Shown one piece after another: positions 7,791 to 17,351 of a stretch of DNA of 64,000 bases. The DNA lies in the NCBI RefSeq assembly GCF_004310665.1, contig NZ_SIXF01000003.1:249087-313086 (forward strand). The letters are read 5' to 3'. Numbering within the stretch: position 1 is the first letter of the stretch; every line of letters starts with the position of its first letter. The position numbers and the translations under genes are program-made. A model generated the notes under the pieces. That model was not told the origin of the DNA. It saw nothing but the letters and a program-made list of their open reading frames with translations, and searched no databases. Origin of the DNA: Pedobacter kyonggii. GTDB lineage: Bacteria; Bacteroidota; Bacteroidia; Sphingobacteriales; Sphingobacteriaceae.

Positions 7791-10784
7791 ATGGTTAAAA
7801 TTTATACAAGCGTTTGTATTGCCTTGTTTTTATCTGTTTTTGGATTACAATCTTTATATGCCCACAAGGCATGGCTCTGTACAGGTGTTAAAAGCACCTT
7901 TGTATTTCAACAAGATACGATCAAAGCTAAAAAAGATTCGTCCGCCTTTTCACTAAAGACCGATACAATCGGCCAAATGGTTAGAGCACTACAGAAATTT
8001 AAAACAGTACGCGATACGGTTAATATCCGTTCCTCAACACCTGTTCCCAATTTATCGTTACAGCAAATTATTAAAGGTAATTTAGCTGGCGTTTATGTAC
8101 AAGAGCCAAACGGCGAACCTGGAACTGAACAAAGCATTATCGTGCAAGGTGCATCAGGTTTACTTTTCAATAGGAAAGATATTTATGCCCTGCAGCCTGC
8201 CATCTATTTAAATGGTGTGCCTTTAGTAGCCGATAATCCTTTTGCATTTGATGTGCAGAAATATGATTACAATAGGATTGGGCCTGCAACTAACCTTTTA
8301 TCGCAGGTAGATATTAATAACATACAATCTATCACGGTAATTAAAGATCCTTTCGAGTTGGCTAAACTAGGTCCAAATGCAGCCAATGGTGCTGTATATA
8401 TAACCACTAAAAATGCTAAGGCCGGACTTAGAGATATTAGTTTAAACTCTTATTTTGGTTATGTAACTGCTCCACAGGTAAATACTGTTAATGGCGTTTA
8501 CGAAAACAATTTTAGGAACCAGTTTTATCAAAAATATAATCCAACTGGCAATCCTGCTTCTTATTTACGTGATTCTACCAACGTGGCTTATTTTGGCCCG
8601 TCAAACTGGACGGATTTATATTACCAGAATACACCAACATTTTCTGCCGACTTAGGCATTACCGGAGGCACAGAAAGAGCAAATTTTAGGTTCTTTGGCT
8701 CTGGAACAAGGAATGCAGGAAATGCAGATGATACGGATATTAACCGTTACAATTTGTTCTTCGGAATAAATATGGCTCCTTTTAAATGGCTTACAGTATC
8801 AAGCACCGTTAACACCGCTCGTTTAGATCGGACGAGAAACAAAAGTTTGCGTGATCGTTTTGCCGAAACACGTTATATACCCGATTTAAGCAGTCCGCTT
8901 TCTCCAAATTCTGACTCATACGCAACGTATTTGACTGAAAATGATAGAAATGTAGATAACAATCGCTCTACAGTATTAAACGGAAGTTTAAGCTTAAGTG
9001 CAAAAGTAAACAAACTGGTGATAACAACCACCGGTTTATTTAACTACAACGAGGGTATCAGAGATTATTTTATTCCATCTACTTTATTGGCAGGCGTAAG
9101 TTATGTATCCAATTATTTTGGTTATAGCCAAAGGGTTTCGATGAACAATACCGTGAGCTACAAATACGATATCAATAAAGACCATGTTGTTGATTTTGAG
9201 CTTGGCCAGAGTTTACAAGGCGATACCTATAAATATAACTATGCAAGGGCATACAATGGCCCGAACGATTATGTAAAATTATCTTTTGTAGATGCAAGAC
9301 CAACCATTAGTGGATCTGAGAATCCAGATTACCTAAACGTATTGGCTAACAGTAATTTTTATGTGTTCAGGTATATCGATAAAGAGCGCAATAATTTAAT
9401 GTCGTTTTATGGTTCAGCAAAATATGCATATAAAAATCTGTTAACATTAAGTGCATTGTTAAGAAGAGATGGTTCTTCTAACGGCCAGCCAGATAGCCGT
9501 TGGGTAACTACACCCGCCTTTAGTGCCAACTGGAATTTAAAAGAACAGTTTTTAAAAGGCTATAAAATCATTGATGCTTTACATTTAAGCGCCGCATGGG
9601 GCAGAACTTTGAGGGTTTTTCAGGATGACCGTTTTGCAGCAGGACCACAGTATCGCTCAGAAAACGGTTGGGAAGAAGAGCCGACCATACCAGGATACGG
9701 TGGTTTGTTGGGCATTAACCGCCCATACAACAGTGGCTTTATTGGATACAACATTAGTTTGCCATTTGCTGATAGAACTAGCGTAACCTTAGATGCTTCG
9801 TTCTTAAACAGCCGGATCAATGCAGCTGTAACAGTATATAACCGTGAAGATAAAAATAACGTAATCGGCTTGCCTGTTGCAGTTGAAACTGGTTATTCTA
9901 CCGAGTATAAATCGGGAATGAACATTAATAACAAAGGTATTGAGCTTTTGGTTAACGGATCTGTTTTACAAAAAAAGAACGGTTTCAATTGGAATACTGG
10001 TTTAAATCTGAGTTATAATAAAAATAAATTATCGGCTTTGCCAGAAGGTTTAACTGAATTAATTTATCAGAACGACAATAAACTAGAGGTAGGTAAATCG
10101 GTTGGCAGTTATTGGTTATATACCAATCAGGGTATTTATAATAGCGATGGAGAAGTACCTGCAGGCAGAACCTTTAACGGCATTCCTTTAAAAGCTGGCG
10201 ACCCAAAATGGGTTGACTATAATAACGATAATAGGATAGACAGTAAAGACAAAGTATTAACTGGCGATAGATTGCCAAAATTTGTTGGCGGTTGGAACAA
10301 CACTTTAGCTTATAAAAACTTCGATCTAAACTTCAATTTTATTTTTGCTGCCGGGCAAAAAGCAATTAACCAATACGAGGCAACCCGTTATGGCTTTGTA
10401 AACCGCGAAGCCGGAAATGACATTAACTCAGTTAAAGAAGTATCTTCTTGGCAATCTATTGATAGCGAGAAAAACTATCCAATATACAATCCATGGAGTC
10501 CGGTAGATGCTTACCGTACTGACCAAGACTTGTTTTTAGAGAATGCATCTTATATTAAATTAAGATCGATAACACTGGGTTACGATTTTAGTAAAGCAGG
10601 TTTCTTTAAAAAAGCTGGCGGAAAATTTAGAAGAGCTTATTTATATGCTACCGCTTTAAACGTGTTTACTTTAACCGATTTCTCAGGTGTTGATCCAGAA
10701 CTGATCAATTACAATGGAATTTACGACGGCGCAAATATCACTATTCCACAAACATTTGTTTTTGGCTTCAAACTGGATTTATAA
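7791..10784 (+). CDS. SusC/RagA-family TonB-linked outer-membrane transporter 1
   Basis: A 997-residue outer-membrane receptor that, with the SusD-like lipoprotein encoded next, would import oligosaccharides or glycopeptides. A signal peptide is present at about 1-24. The plug domain lies around residues 85-205 (LQQIIKGNLAGVYVQEPNGEPG, then SITVIKDPFELAKLGPNAANGAVYITTK), followed by a long beta-barrel ending in an aromatic-terminated strand (FGFKLDL). Unlike the second SusC here, it lacks the N-terminal carboxypeptidase-regulatory-like domain and has a poorly conserved linker instead. It heads a tightly packed operon and is preceded by LacI-like palindromes. The family is certain, the substrate inferred. 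Confidence 0.93.
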   Translation: MVKIYTSVCIALFLSVFGLQSLYAHKAWLCTGVKSTFVFQQDTIKAKKDSSAFSLKTDTIGQMVRALQKFKTVRDTVNIRSSTPVPNLSLQQIIKGNLAGVYVQEPNGEPGTEQSIIVQGASGLLFNRKDIYALQPAIYLNGVPLVADNPFAFDVQKYDYNRIGPATNLLSQVDINNIQSITVIKDPFELAKLGPNAANGAVYITTKNAKAGLRDISLNSYFGYVTAPQVNTVNGVYENNFRNQFYQKYNPTGNPASYLRDSTNVAYFGPSNWTDLYYQNTPTFSADLGITGGTERANFRFFGSGTRNAGNADDTDINRYNLFFGINMAPFKWLTVSSTVNTARLDRTRNKSLRDRFAETRYIPDLSSPLSPNSDSYATYLTENDRNVDNNRSTVLNGSLSLSAKVNKLVITTTGLFNYNEGIRDYFIPSTLLAGVSYVSNYFGYSQRVSMNNTVSYKYDINKDHVVDFELGQSLQGDTYKYNYARAYNGPNDYVKLSFVDARPTISGSENPDYLNVLANSNFYVFRYIDKERNNLMSFYGSAKYAYKNLLTLSALLRRDGSSNGQPDSRWVTTPAFSANWNLKEQFLKGYKIIDALHLSAAWGRTLRVFQDDRFAAGPQYRSENGWEEEPTIPGYGGLLGINRPYNSGFIGYNISLPFADRTSVTLDASFLNSRINAAVTVYNREDKNNVIGLPVAVETGYSTEYKSGMNINNKGIELLVNGSVLQKKNGFNWNTGLNLSYNKNKLSALPEGLTELIYQNDNKLEVGKSVGSYWLYTNQGIYNSDGEVPAGRTFNGIPLKAGDPKWVDYNNDNRIDSKDKVLTGDRLPKFVGGWNNTLAYKNFDLNFNFIFAAGQKAINQYEATRYGFVNREAGNDINSVKEVSSWQSIDSEKNYPIYNPWSPVDAYRTDQDLFLENASYIKLRSITLGYDFSKAGFFKKAGGKFRRAYLYATALNVFTLTDFSGVDPELINYNGIYDGANITIPQTFVFGFKLDL

Positions 10785-10802
10785 AATATTACCATTATTG
10801 AT

Positions 10803-12401
10803 ATGAATTATTCTAATTATAAAATTAGTATCTACAGGACGATTACCCTAGCTTTAATATTAAGCTTGATTGGTATTGGCAATTTCTCCTGTAAGAAAAT
10901 TGATGATGTACAATCAACAAGATTAGCTACTGAAGAAAGCAACTGGAAAACACTTGAGGATGCAAGAGCAAACTTGCTTTCAGTATACGGCCTGATGCGT
11001 TCGGCTACTGTTTCTGATAATACGCATTGGTTAATGGGCGATTTAAGACAAGGTGATTTCGCCATTACCAACAGAGCCGATTTAAAGTCTATTGTAAGCG
11101 GACAGCTAAACGCACAATACCCTGTAATTAACCGTATTACCAATTGGCGTAGGTTTTATGCTGTAATTAATGCGGCAAGTTTATTTATAGAACGCTCTAA
11201 ACAGATCGTTCCTTTAGATACACGTTACACCATCATAAATAACAATGTAGACATAGCGCAGGCCAGAATATTAAGAGCGTTTGCCTATTTTTATATGGTG
11301 AGGATTTGGGGGGATGTGCCTTTGTTAACCTCATCACACGATGGCGATTTTATTAAACTGCCAAGAACAGGTAAAGATAAGGTTTTACAATTTGCTACGG
11401 CCGAGTTATTGGCTGCGGCTCAGGTGGTGCCGTTTAAATATGGAGGTGATGATCCAATCCTTCCAGGTCTTTATTATGGTGCAGGCTGGTCGAGCTGGAA
11501 TGGAAACATTTTTACCAGATTATCAGCATACATTATTCTTGCACACATTGCTGCTTGGGAAGGCAATTATCTAGATGCAGCTACCTATACGAAATTTGTA
11601 TTAGACAACTATACCAGATCTAACGGAAGCGGCTCTAACGGAATTGTTTATTTGGAGATGGATGCATTAACTGAAAACTTGAATTACTATAGTCCATTTG
11701 CCTTTAAACGTGCCACTGTATTGGTAGGCTTTCCGTTCGAAGCAGGTAATGGATTATCAACAGCAAATGGCCACATCGAGCAGTTAACGTTAGCATCTCC
11801 ATTTATTCCTAAGGCGCAACCAGAGATGTTTGTAACTAAAGATAGTATTCTTAAAATATTTACAGATCCTAAGGATTTAAGGTTCAGTTTTAACCCTGTT
11901 ACAGGCTTATATCGCACCAACTACTTTTACAATTTCACTTCTGAGCAACCTATTTTTAACAAGATCAAAGTTATTTATACTGCCCAAACCTCTGGCGATT
12001 TAACTTTATTTAGTTCTACAATGCTGTTTAGCCGTATAGAAGAAGTTACGCTGTTAAGGGCAGAAGCATGTGCCGTATTGGGACAACGTGATGAAGCCAT
12101 TGCAGCGTTAAATAAGGCAGCCAATTTAAGGGGGCCAATTACCTACAATCCTGCTTCTGGTAAGGATTTAATTGATGCAATTTTTGAAGAGCGCAGAAGA
12201 GAGTTAATGGGCGAGGGCTGGAGATGGTACGATATTGTACGGTACAACAGGCTTAAAAACTTTGCTGGCACATTCATCAAGAAAAATGGTACGCCGCTTA
12301 CATTCAGACAATTTGAGAATGCTGGTGGTATTTACTGGCCAGTTTCGCAAGATGTCATCAATGCCAATCCAACGGTTACCCAAAATCCATACTGGCAATA
12401 A
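10803..12401 (+). CDS. SusD/RagB-family surface glycan-binding lipoprotein 1
   Basis: A 532-residue lipoprotein with a signal peptide ending at Cys30 (GNFSCKK). It has the helical TPR-like SusD architecture. The N-terminal SusD-like part (ESNWKTLEDARANLLSVYG) and the C-terminal RagB signature (EERRRELMGEGWRWYDIVRY, near residues 462-481) are both clear, as is the usual ending (ANPTVTQNPYWQ). It caps SusC transporter 1, encoded 18 bp upstream, and delivers ligand to it. The fasciclin lipoprotein gene follows 14 bp later in the same operon. Confidence 0.93.
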   Translation: MNYSNYKISIYRTITLALILSLIGIGNFSCKKIDDVQSTRLATEESNWKTLEDARANLLSVYGLMRSATVSDNTHWLMGDLRQGDFAITNRADLKSIVSGQLNAQYPVINRITNWRRFYAVINAASLFIERSKQIVPLDTRYTIINNNVDIAQARILRAFAYFYMVRIWGDVPLLTSSHDGDFIKLPRTGKDKVLQFATAELLAAAQVVPFKYGGDDPILPGLYYGAGWSSWNGNIFTRLSAYIILAHIAAWEGNYLDAATYTKFVLDNYTRSNGSGSNGIVYLEMDALTENLNYYSPFAFKRATVLVGFPFEAGNGLSTANGHIEQLTLASPFIPKAQPEMFVTKDSILKIFTDPKDLRFSFNPVTGLYRTNYFYNFTSEQPIFNKIKVIYTAQTSGDLTLFSSTMLFSRIEEVTLLRAEACAVLGQRDEAIAALNKAANLRGPITYNPASGKDLIDAIFEERRRELMGEGWRWYDIVRYNRLKNFAGTFIKKNGTPLTFRQFENAGGIYWPVSQDVINANPTVTQNPYWQ

Positions 12402-12415
12402 TCAATTAGAAGATC

Positions 12416-13090
12416 ATGAAAAAGAAATTATATAAGCATAGCCTGTTATTACTTCTAGGGGTAATGGGTATTTATTTAAGTGCCTGCAAAAAAAGCGATT
12501 CTCCTTATTACGATTATACCAATACGGTACAAACCTATAAAGGAACTACTTTGGATTATTTGAAATCGAAATCAAATACCTTTGATTCGCTTTTATTGGT
12601 ATTGGATCGTTTTCCTGCCTTAAAAGATTCGTTAACCAATCAGAAAGTAACCTTATTTGCTCCGGTAAACGAAAATTTTGCAGCATCAGTTAAGTATTTA
12701 AACCAAATCAGAAAAGCAGGCGGAAGAGCTCCTATTTATCTGAAAACTGCAGACCTGACAGAACTTGAGTTTATGCTTTCAAAATATATTATTAGGGGCA
12801 ATATAACTACCAGTACCTATACTAATAGTGTTGATGGACTTTCGTTAAATACAATAGTTTCCAATTATCCTATGCATGTTAAAGCGGTAAAAGCAGATGC
12901 ATCGGGTTTTGTTGGTGGAGGTGCAACAACACTCGAGTATAGCGATATGTTTGGCTCAACTATTCGGCTTAATTGGGTAACTACCATTACCAATGCGGTT
13001 AATATTAAAACCAATAATGCCACCATTAACATCTTAACCCCGCTGCACAATTTTGGATTTGATGAATTTACAGCAAGATTAGACCAATAG
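12416..13090 (+). CDS. Fasciclin (FAS1) domain lipoprotein 1
   Basis: A 224-residue lipoprotein; lipobox LSAC with Cys24. A single FAS1 domain follows: FDSLLLVLDRFPALKDSLTN, then VTLFAPVNENFAAS, then LEFMLSKYIIRGNI, ending ATINILTPLHNFGF. FAS1 domains mediate adhesion and often occur as accessory lipoproteins in Bacteroidota utilisation loci. It sits between the first SusD and the DUF5007-like lipoprotein. A related FAS1 protein follows the second SusD in the same operon, so the SusC-SusD-FAS1 module occurs twice. A role in binding the target polymer or glycoprotein is inferred. Confidence 0.8.
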   Translation: MKKKLYKHSLLLLLGVMGIYLSACKKSDSPYYDYTNTVQTYKGTTLDYLKSKSNTFDSLLLVLDRFPALKDSLTNQKVTLFAPVNENFAASVKYLNQIRKAGGRAPIYLKTADLTELEFMLSKYIIRGNITTSTYTNSVDGLSLNTIVSNYPMHVKAVKADASGFVGGGATTLEYSDMFGSTIRLNWVTTITNAVNIKTNNATINILTPLHNFGFDEFTARLDQ

Positions 13091-13094
13091 CCTT

Positions 13095-14141
13095 ATGAAG
13101 ATGAAAACAAATAAATACTTGCTTAGCGCAGTTATAATGCTATCAGGCATGATGCTCATGTTGGCATCGTGCAAGAAAAATTTACCTGATAATAGATTGT
13201 CTATCGCCAACGATAGTCAGTATACGCAGTTTTTATATCAGCCCACCCTCGGTAGAAATACTTTATTTACCAACAATTTTACCTATGGCAACTCAAGCAG
13301 GCCATTAGATTTTAAAATTGTAAACATGCGTACTTTTGGTGGCGAACCAGCTCCCGAATTAACCAAACTATTGCCAGTAAAGGTCTGGAAAACCGCTTAC
13401 GATGGTACCGAGAAATCGCTTGCAGAAATTGAAGCGAAACGTGTAATAGAAAGTCACCCGCTATTTGAAGTACGTCCACATTCTGGTGAGTTTTTGATGT
13501 GGGCCGAAGCCAACTCCAATATGATTAAAGCACAACCAGATTCTGGTTATGTTTTCGATGTAGAAATGTCTAATACTGGAGGGAGAAAATATTTTCAGAA
13601 CTTCCGCCTTCGTCCATTGCGCGAGCGTCCTTACGAACCATCACCGCTCGATCCGGTAACAGGACAGGGAACATCTACCTCTGTGAGCCCATCAGGGTTG
13701 TTTATTTCAGGTGTTAGAACAAATCAATTTTTATCATCGAGCGACGTGCGTGTAGTATTTAATAAACTGCCAAAAGGCTTGCCTGGCTATTCTGGTCATA
13801 GTATCAGTTTCAAGTTTGTAGATACTTTGGCTCAGGTTATCGATCCAAATAAGTTTGCACTAACCGATTGGGGCAATCTGGTACATGGTTTCAACATGGT
13901 AAAAGATGCCACTAAAGTGAAATTTGATGTGGCTTATCCTATTCCATTAACCGCCTACCCTACAAAATACACGACAACAGATGGCGGTGCGGCTAGGGTA
14001 GTATTTAGGTTTGATAGACAGGCATTTGGTGCTGTTTTACTTCACTGCTATCTGGCGTTAAATTTCAAGATTTACGAAGAGGGCGATTGGGAAATTATCT
14101 TCCAGTTTAAGAATGACAAACCAAAATTTGATAACGACTGA
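13095..14141 (+). CDS. DUF5007-like lipoprotein
   Basis: A 348-residue lipoprotein (lipobox LASC, Cys26). The mature part begins KKNLPDNRLSIANDSQYTQF and contains a YQPTLGRN segment, which resembles what I recall of DUF5007, a family found with SusCD pairs. The C-terminal half is beta-rich (VVFRFDRQAFGAVLLHCYLA) and could bind carbohydrate or protein. No catalytic motif is visible. Its stop codon overlaps the possible start of the second susC (TGATG at 14139-14143), indicating translational coupling. The family name is from memory. Confidence 0.5.
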   Translation: MKMKTNKYLLSAVIMLSGMMLMLASCKKNLPDNRLSIANDSQYTQFLYQPTLGRNTLFTNNFTYGNSSRPLDFKIVNMRTFGGEPAPELTKLLPVKVWKTAYDGTEKSLAEIEAKRVIESHPLFEVRPHSGEFLMWAEANSNMIKAQPDSGYVFDVEMSNTGGRKYFQNFRLRPLRERPYEPSPLDPVTGQGTSTSVSPSGLFISGVRTNQFLSSSDVRVVFNKLPKGLPGYSGHSISFKFVDTLAQVIDPNKFALTDWGNLVHGFNMVKDATKVKFDVAYPIPLTAYPTKYTTTDGGAARVVFRFDRQAFGAVLLHCYLALNFKIYEEGDWEIIFQFKNDKPKFDND

Positions 14142-17100
14142 TGAAACTAACTAAATCCAAACAAAATATATTTCCAATGAAGTATTTTTACAGTATAGTA
14201 ATTTTATTGATTTTTGGTTTGCAGAATCTTGCCCTGGCACAACAGCAAATTGCGGTTACAGGTACGGTTTATGATGGCGAATCGAAAAAGAAAGAAACCA
14301 TGCCTGGCGTAAGTATTCTAAGCAGTGGCAAGGTTTTAGGCCAAACTGATGGAGACGGACGTTTTAGGGTAACTGTTGCATCAAACGCCGAAATCACCTT
14401 TAAATATTTAAGTTACATCACACAAACCATAAAGGTAAATAATCGGGCCAACATTAACATCACCCTACAGGGCGATAATACTACCCTTAAAGAGGTAACG
14501 GTTACTGCGGGTTATCAGACCAAAACCAGGACTTTATCTACAGGATCTGTTACCACTATTTCGGGTAAGGATATTCAGGGACAACCTGCAAGTGATGTAA
14601 TGTCGCTTTTACAGGGTAAAGTGGCCGGTCTTAATATCCAGAACAATACAGGTGCACCGGGTTTTAGGGGTTCTATTACCTTACGGGGTATTTCGAACAT
14701 CAACGTATCGGGTTCAGGAAGTTCAAGTTTCTTAACACCAACCTCACCATTATTTGTAATTGATGGGGTGCCTGTTGATGACAATACCAACTATTCGTAT
14801 GGTTTCCAACAGGCTGGGCCAGGTGTATCGCCAATCTCGCAGATTCCACCAGAAGATATCGAAGAAATTAACACTTTAAAAGATGCTGCTGCTACAGCAT
14901 TGTACGGATCGAGAGGAGCTTATGGTGTAATTTTAGTTACCACTAAACGTGGTAACTCAAAAGTACCGGTTGTGCGTTATAATGGTGCCTCATTTTTTTC
15001 GATGGTACCTCAGTTGCGTGCAGTAATAGGAGGTAGGGGGGAACGCGAACTGCGTATTATGCAAATTTTGCAGAATGACAGTACCTACAACCATGCAGTT
15101 GACCTGATCAATTCTTCGCCGCTTTTAGCTGATAGTTTAAATGCGTATTACAATAACTCAACTGATTGGCAATCTTATTTTTATAGAAATACATTTAACC
15201 AAAGTCATAATGTAAGCGTTTCAGGGGGGGATGTGGCTTTTAACTATAAAGTAGGCTTAGGTGCCTTTGATGAAACCGGGATACAGCAAAATACAGGTTA
15301 CTCTAGGTATAACCTCAATATGAATATGCAGTATAACCCAACCCCTAAATTTAAATTGGTGGGCCAGTTGCAGAATTCCATTCAAAAACAGCAGACCGGA
15401 AGTGGCAATGGACTGTTAAATAGTGGTCTTGCTGCTACAGGTTCTGCCTCTACTTTACTGCCATCGCCATCACTGTATTCGGCGCAAAGTGGTTTGTTAG
15501 CACAGCTAGGTACCGATAACGACAATAAATCGTTACAGACTTTTGCCACCATTAACGCAGAATACGAAGTATTTAAGAATTTCAGGATTGCTACCTTTTT
15601 AAACTATACAAACGGTTCTAATACAAAGGATAATTTTTCGCCTGCTGCTTTAAATGGCAATCAATCGCAATATTATACTTATAACGACCGTGCAACCAAA
15701 CTATACAACCGTAACCAGTTTTCTTATGTATATGGTCTAAAGGATGCTGCCGGAGAAGATTCACACACCTTTAACTTATTTGCCTTTACAGAGATCAACT
15801 CGAGCTTTTTTAAGGCTGATGCCATTTTAAACGAAAGAGGGGTGAATGATCAGTTAAGGGGGCCTTTAACCAATATGACCAATTACCTGACTTCTTTGGG
15901 GGGCACAATCGATTATAACGATGCGAGAAGCGTGGCCTTTGCCGGTGCATTTTCTTATAACTACCAACAAAAATATGTTCTAGATCTTAACTACCGTTTA
16001 GATGCCAACTCTGCAAATGGCGAAAACGCACGTTACATTGCCAACCCATCCATCGCTTTAAAATGGAACTTTAACAAGGAAAAGTTTATGCAGAATATCC
16101 AGTGGATTGATTATGCCGATATCCGTTTAAGCTATGGTTCTAACATACAACCTGTAGGAGGTATTTTTGATGCGTATGGTAAATATGTAGGGGGCGACCG
16201 TTATAACAACGCTAACTCCATAATATTGGATCTGAAAAGACTTCCAAATTTAGATTTGCAGCCAACCAAAGCCACTACATACAATGCCGGTGTTGATTTT
16301 AGTTTGTTCCAGAACCGTTTCTCATTCGTTTTCGATACCTATTACAAGCAGAACGATAATATTTTCAGATACAAGGATATTTCGAGTGCTAACTCTTTCG
16401 AAACGGTTGCCTCTAACGAAATCAGTAACGTAAACTACGGCTGGGAGTTTCAGACTACTGCCCGTCCATTAAGTCCTAACAGCGCTTTTAAGTGGACAGT
16501 ATCTGCGAATTTGGCCATTAACCGGGAAATATTAGCGCAACTACCTGATGGCTTAAGAGATCTTATCTATTATGATAAAGATTTGGGTCAGGATATCTAC
16601 TACCGCTTAGGTACCAACTCTTTATCTAATTATCTGTATAATACCAAAGGTGTTTATTCTACCAATGCGCAGGTTCCGGTTGATCCGAATACGGGATTGC
16701 CTTATCGCGTAGGGGGTACAGACCGCCTGAACTATTTCAAAGCAGGCGATCCTGTTTTTACCGATCTGGATGGAAATTATGTGCTCGACGGTAACGACAG
16801 GGTAATTGCAGGTAATTCGCAGCCTCAGGTAACTGGTGGTTTTACTTCTTACCTACAGTGGAAAAACTGGAGCTTGGAGGTAAATACATCTTTCACACTC
16901 ATTCGCGATATTATCAATAATCCATTGGCCAACCAGTTGCGTAACTATTATTTACCATATGCTTCGGGCAGTTTAGTGCCTTTAGGTCAGCTTGATTACT
17001 GGCGTTCAGCTGGTGATGTGGCTACCTATGGTAATCCTTTAGATTTTTTGCGTTCGAGAATTATCGACCCATTTAGGCTTAACCAAACCGCATTTCAGGA

Positions 17101-17335
17101 AGATGGCTCTTACTTTAAATTAAATTCGGTTAAAGTGTATTACATCTTTGATAAAAAGTTTACAAGCAGATTCGGAATGAACAGGGTAAGTATTAACGCT
17201 ACTGCGGCCAACCTTGGTTTTATTACCCGCTATTCTGGCCCGAACCCCGAAAATGTAACCAGTTTAGGTAGAGATGATTCTGGAGGTTATCCTTCTCCAA
17301 GACAGTTTACCCTAGGTTTAAACATTGAGTTTTAA
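14141..17335 (+). CDS. SusC/RagA-family TonB-linked outer-membrane transporter 2
   Basis: A 1064-residue outer-membrane transporter with the full SusC layout. It has a signal peptide, a carboxypeptidase-regulatory-like domain (about 35-112, IAVTGTVYDGESKKKETMPG), a plug (about 125-260, SDVMSLLQGKVAGLNIQNNTG, then LFVIDGVPVDD, then LKDAAATALYGSRGAYGVI) and a beta-barrel ending FTLGLNIEF. Translation may start at 14141, which overlaps the previous stop, or at ATG 14177, which gives a tidier signal peptide (MKYFYSIVILLIFG). It pairs with the SusD-like gene that follows. It is only distantly similar to transporter 1, so the two may take different products of one substrate. Confidence 0.95.
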   Translation: MKLTKSKQNIFPMKYFYSIVILLIFGLQNLALAQQQIAVTGTVYDGESKKKETMPGVSILSSGKVLGQTDGDGRFRVTVASNAEITFKYLSYITQTIKVNNRANINITLQGDNTTLKEVTVTAGYQTKTRTLSTGSVTTISGKDIQGQPASDVMSLLQGKVAGLNIQNNTGAPGFRGSITLRGISNINVSGSGSSSFLTPTSPLFVIDGVPVDDNTNYSYGFQQAGPGVSPISQIPPEDIEEINTLKDAAATALYGSRGAYGVILVTTKRGNSKVPVVRYNGASFFSMVPQLRAVIGGRGERELRIMQILQNDSTYNHAVDLINSSPLLADSLNAYYNNSTDWQSYFYRNTFNQSHNVSVSGGDVAFNYKVGLGAFDETGIQQNTGYSRYNLNMNMQYNPTPKFKLVGQLQNSIQKQQTGSGNGLLNSGLAATGSASTLLPSPSLYSAQSGLLAQLGTDNDNKSLQTFATINAEYEVFKNFRIATFLNYTNGSNTKDNFSPAALNGNQSQYYTYNDRATKLYNRNQFSYVYGLKDAAGEDSHTFNLFAFTEINSSFFKADAILNERGVNDQLRGPLTNMTNYLTSLGGTIDYNDARSVAFAGAFSYNYQQKYVLDLNYRLDANSANGENARYIANPSIALKWNFNKEKFMQNIQWIDYADIRLSYGSNIQPVGGIFDAYGKYVGGDRYNNANSIILDLKRLPNLDLQPTKATTYNAGVDFSLFQNRFSFVFDTYYKQNDNIFRYKDISSANSFETVASNEISNVNYGWEFQTTARPLSPNSAFKWTVSANLAINREILAQLPDGLRDLIYYDKDLGQDIYYRLGTNSLSNYLYNTKGVYSTNAQVPVDPNTGLPYRVGGTDRLNYFKAGDPVFTDLDGNYVLDGNDRVIAGNSQPQVTGGFTSYLQWKNWSLEVNTSFTLIRDIINNPLANQLRNYYLPYASGSLVPLGQLDYWRSAGDVATYGNPLDFLRSRIIDPFRLNQTAFQEDGSYFKLNSVKVYYIFDKKFTSRFGMNRVSINATAANLGFITRYSGPNPENVTSLGRDDSGGYPSPRQFTLGLNIEF

Positions 17336-17351
17336 GACAAAATTAGACAAG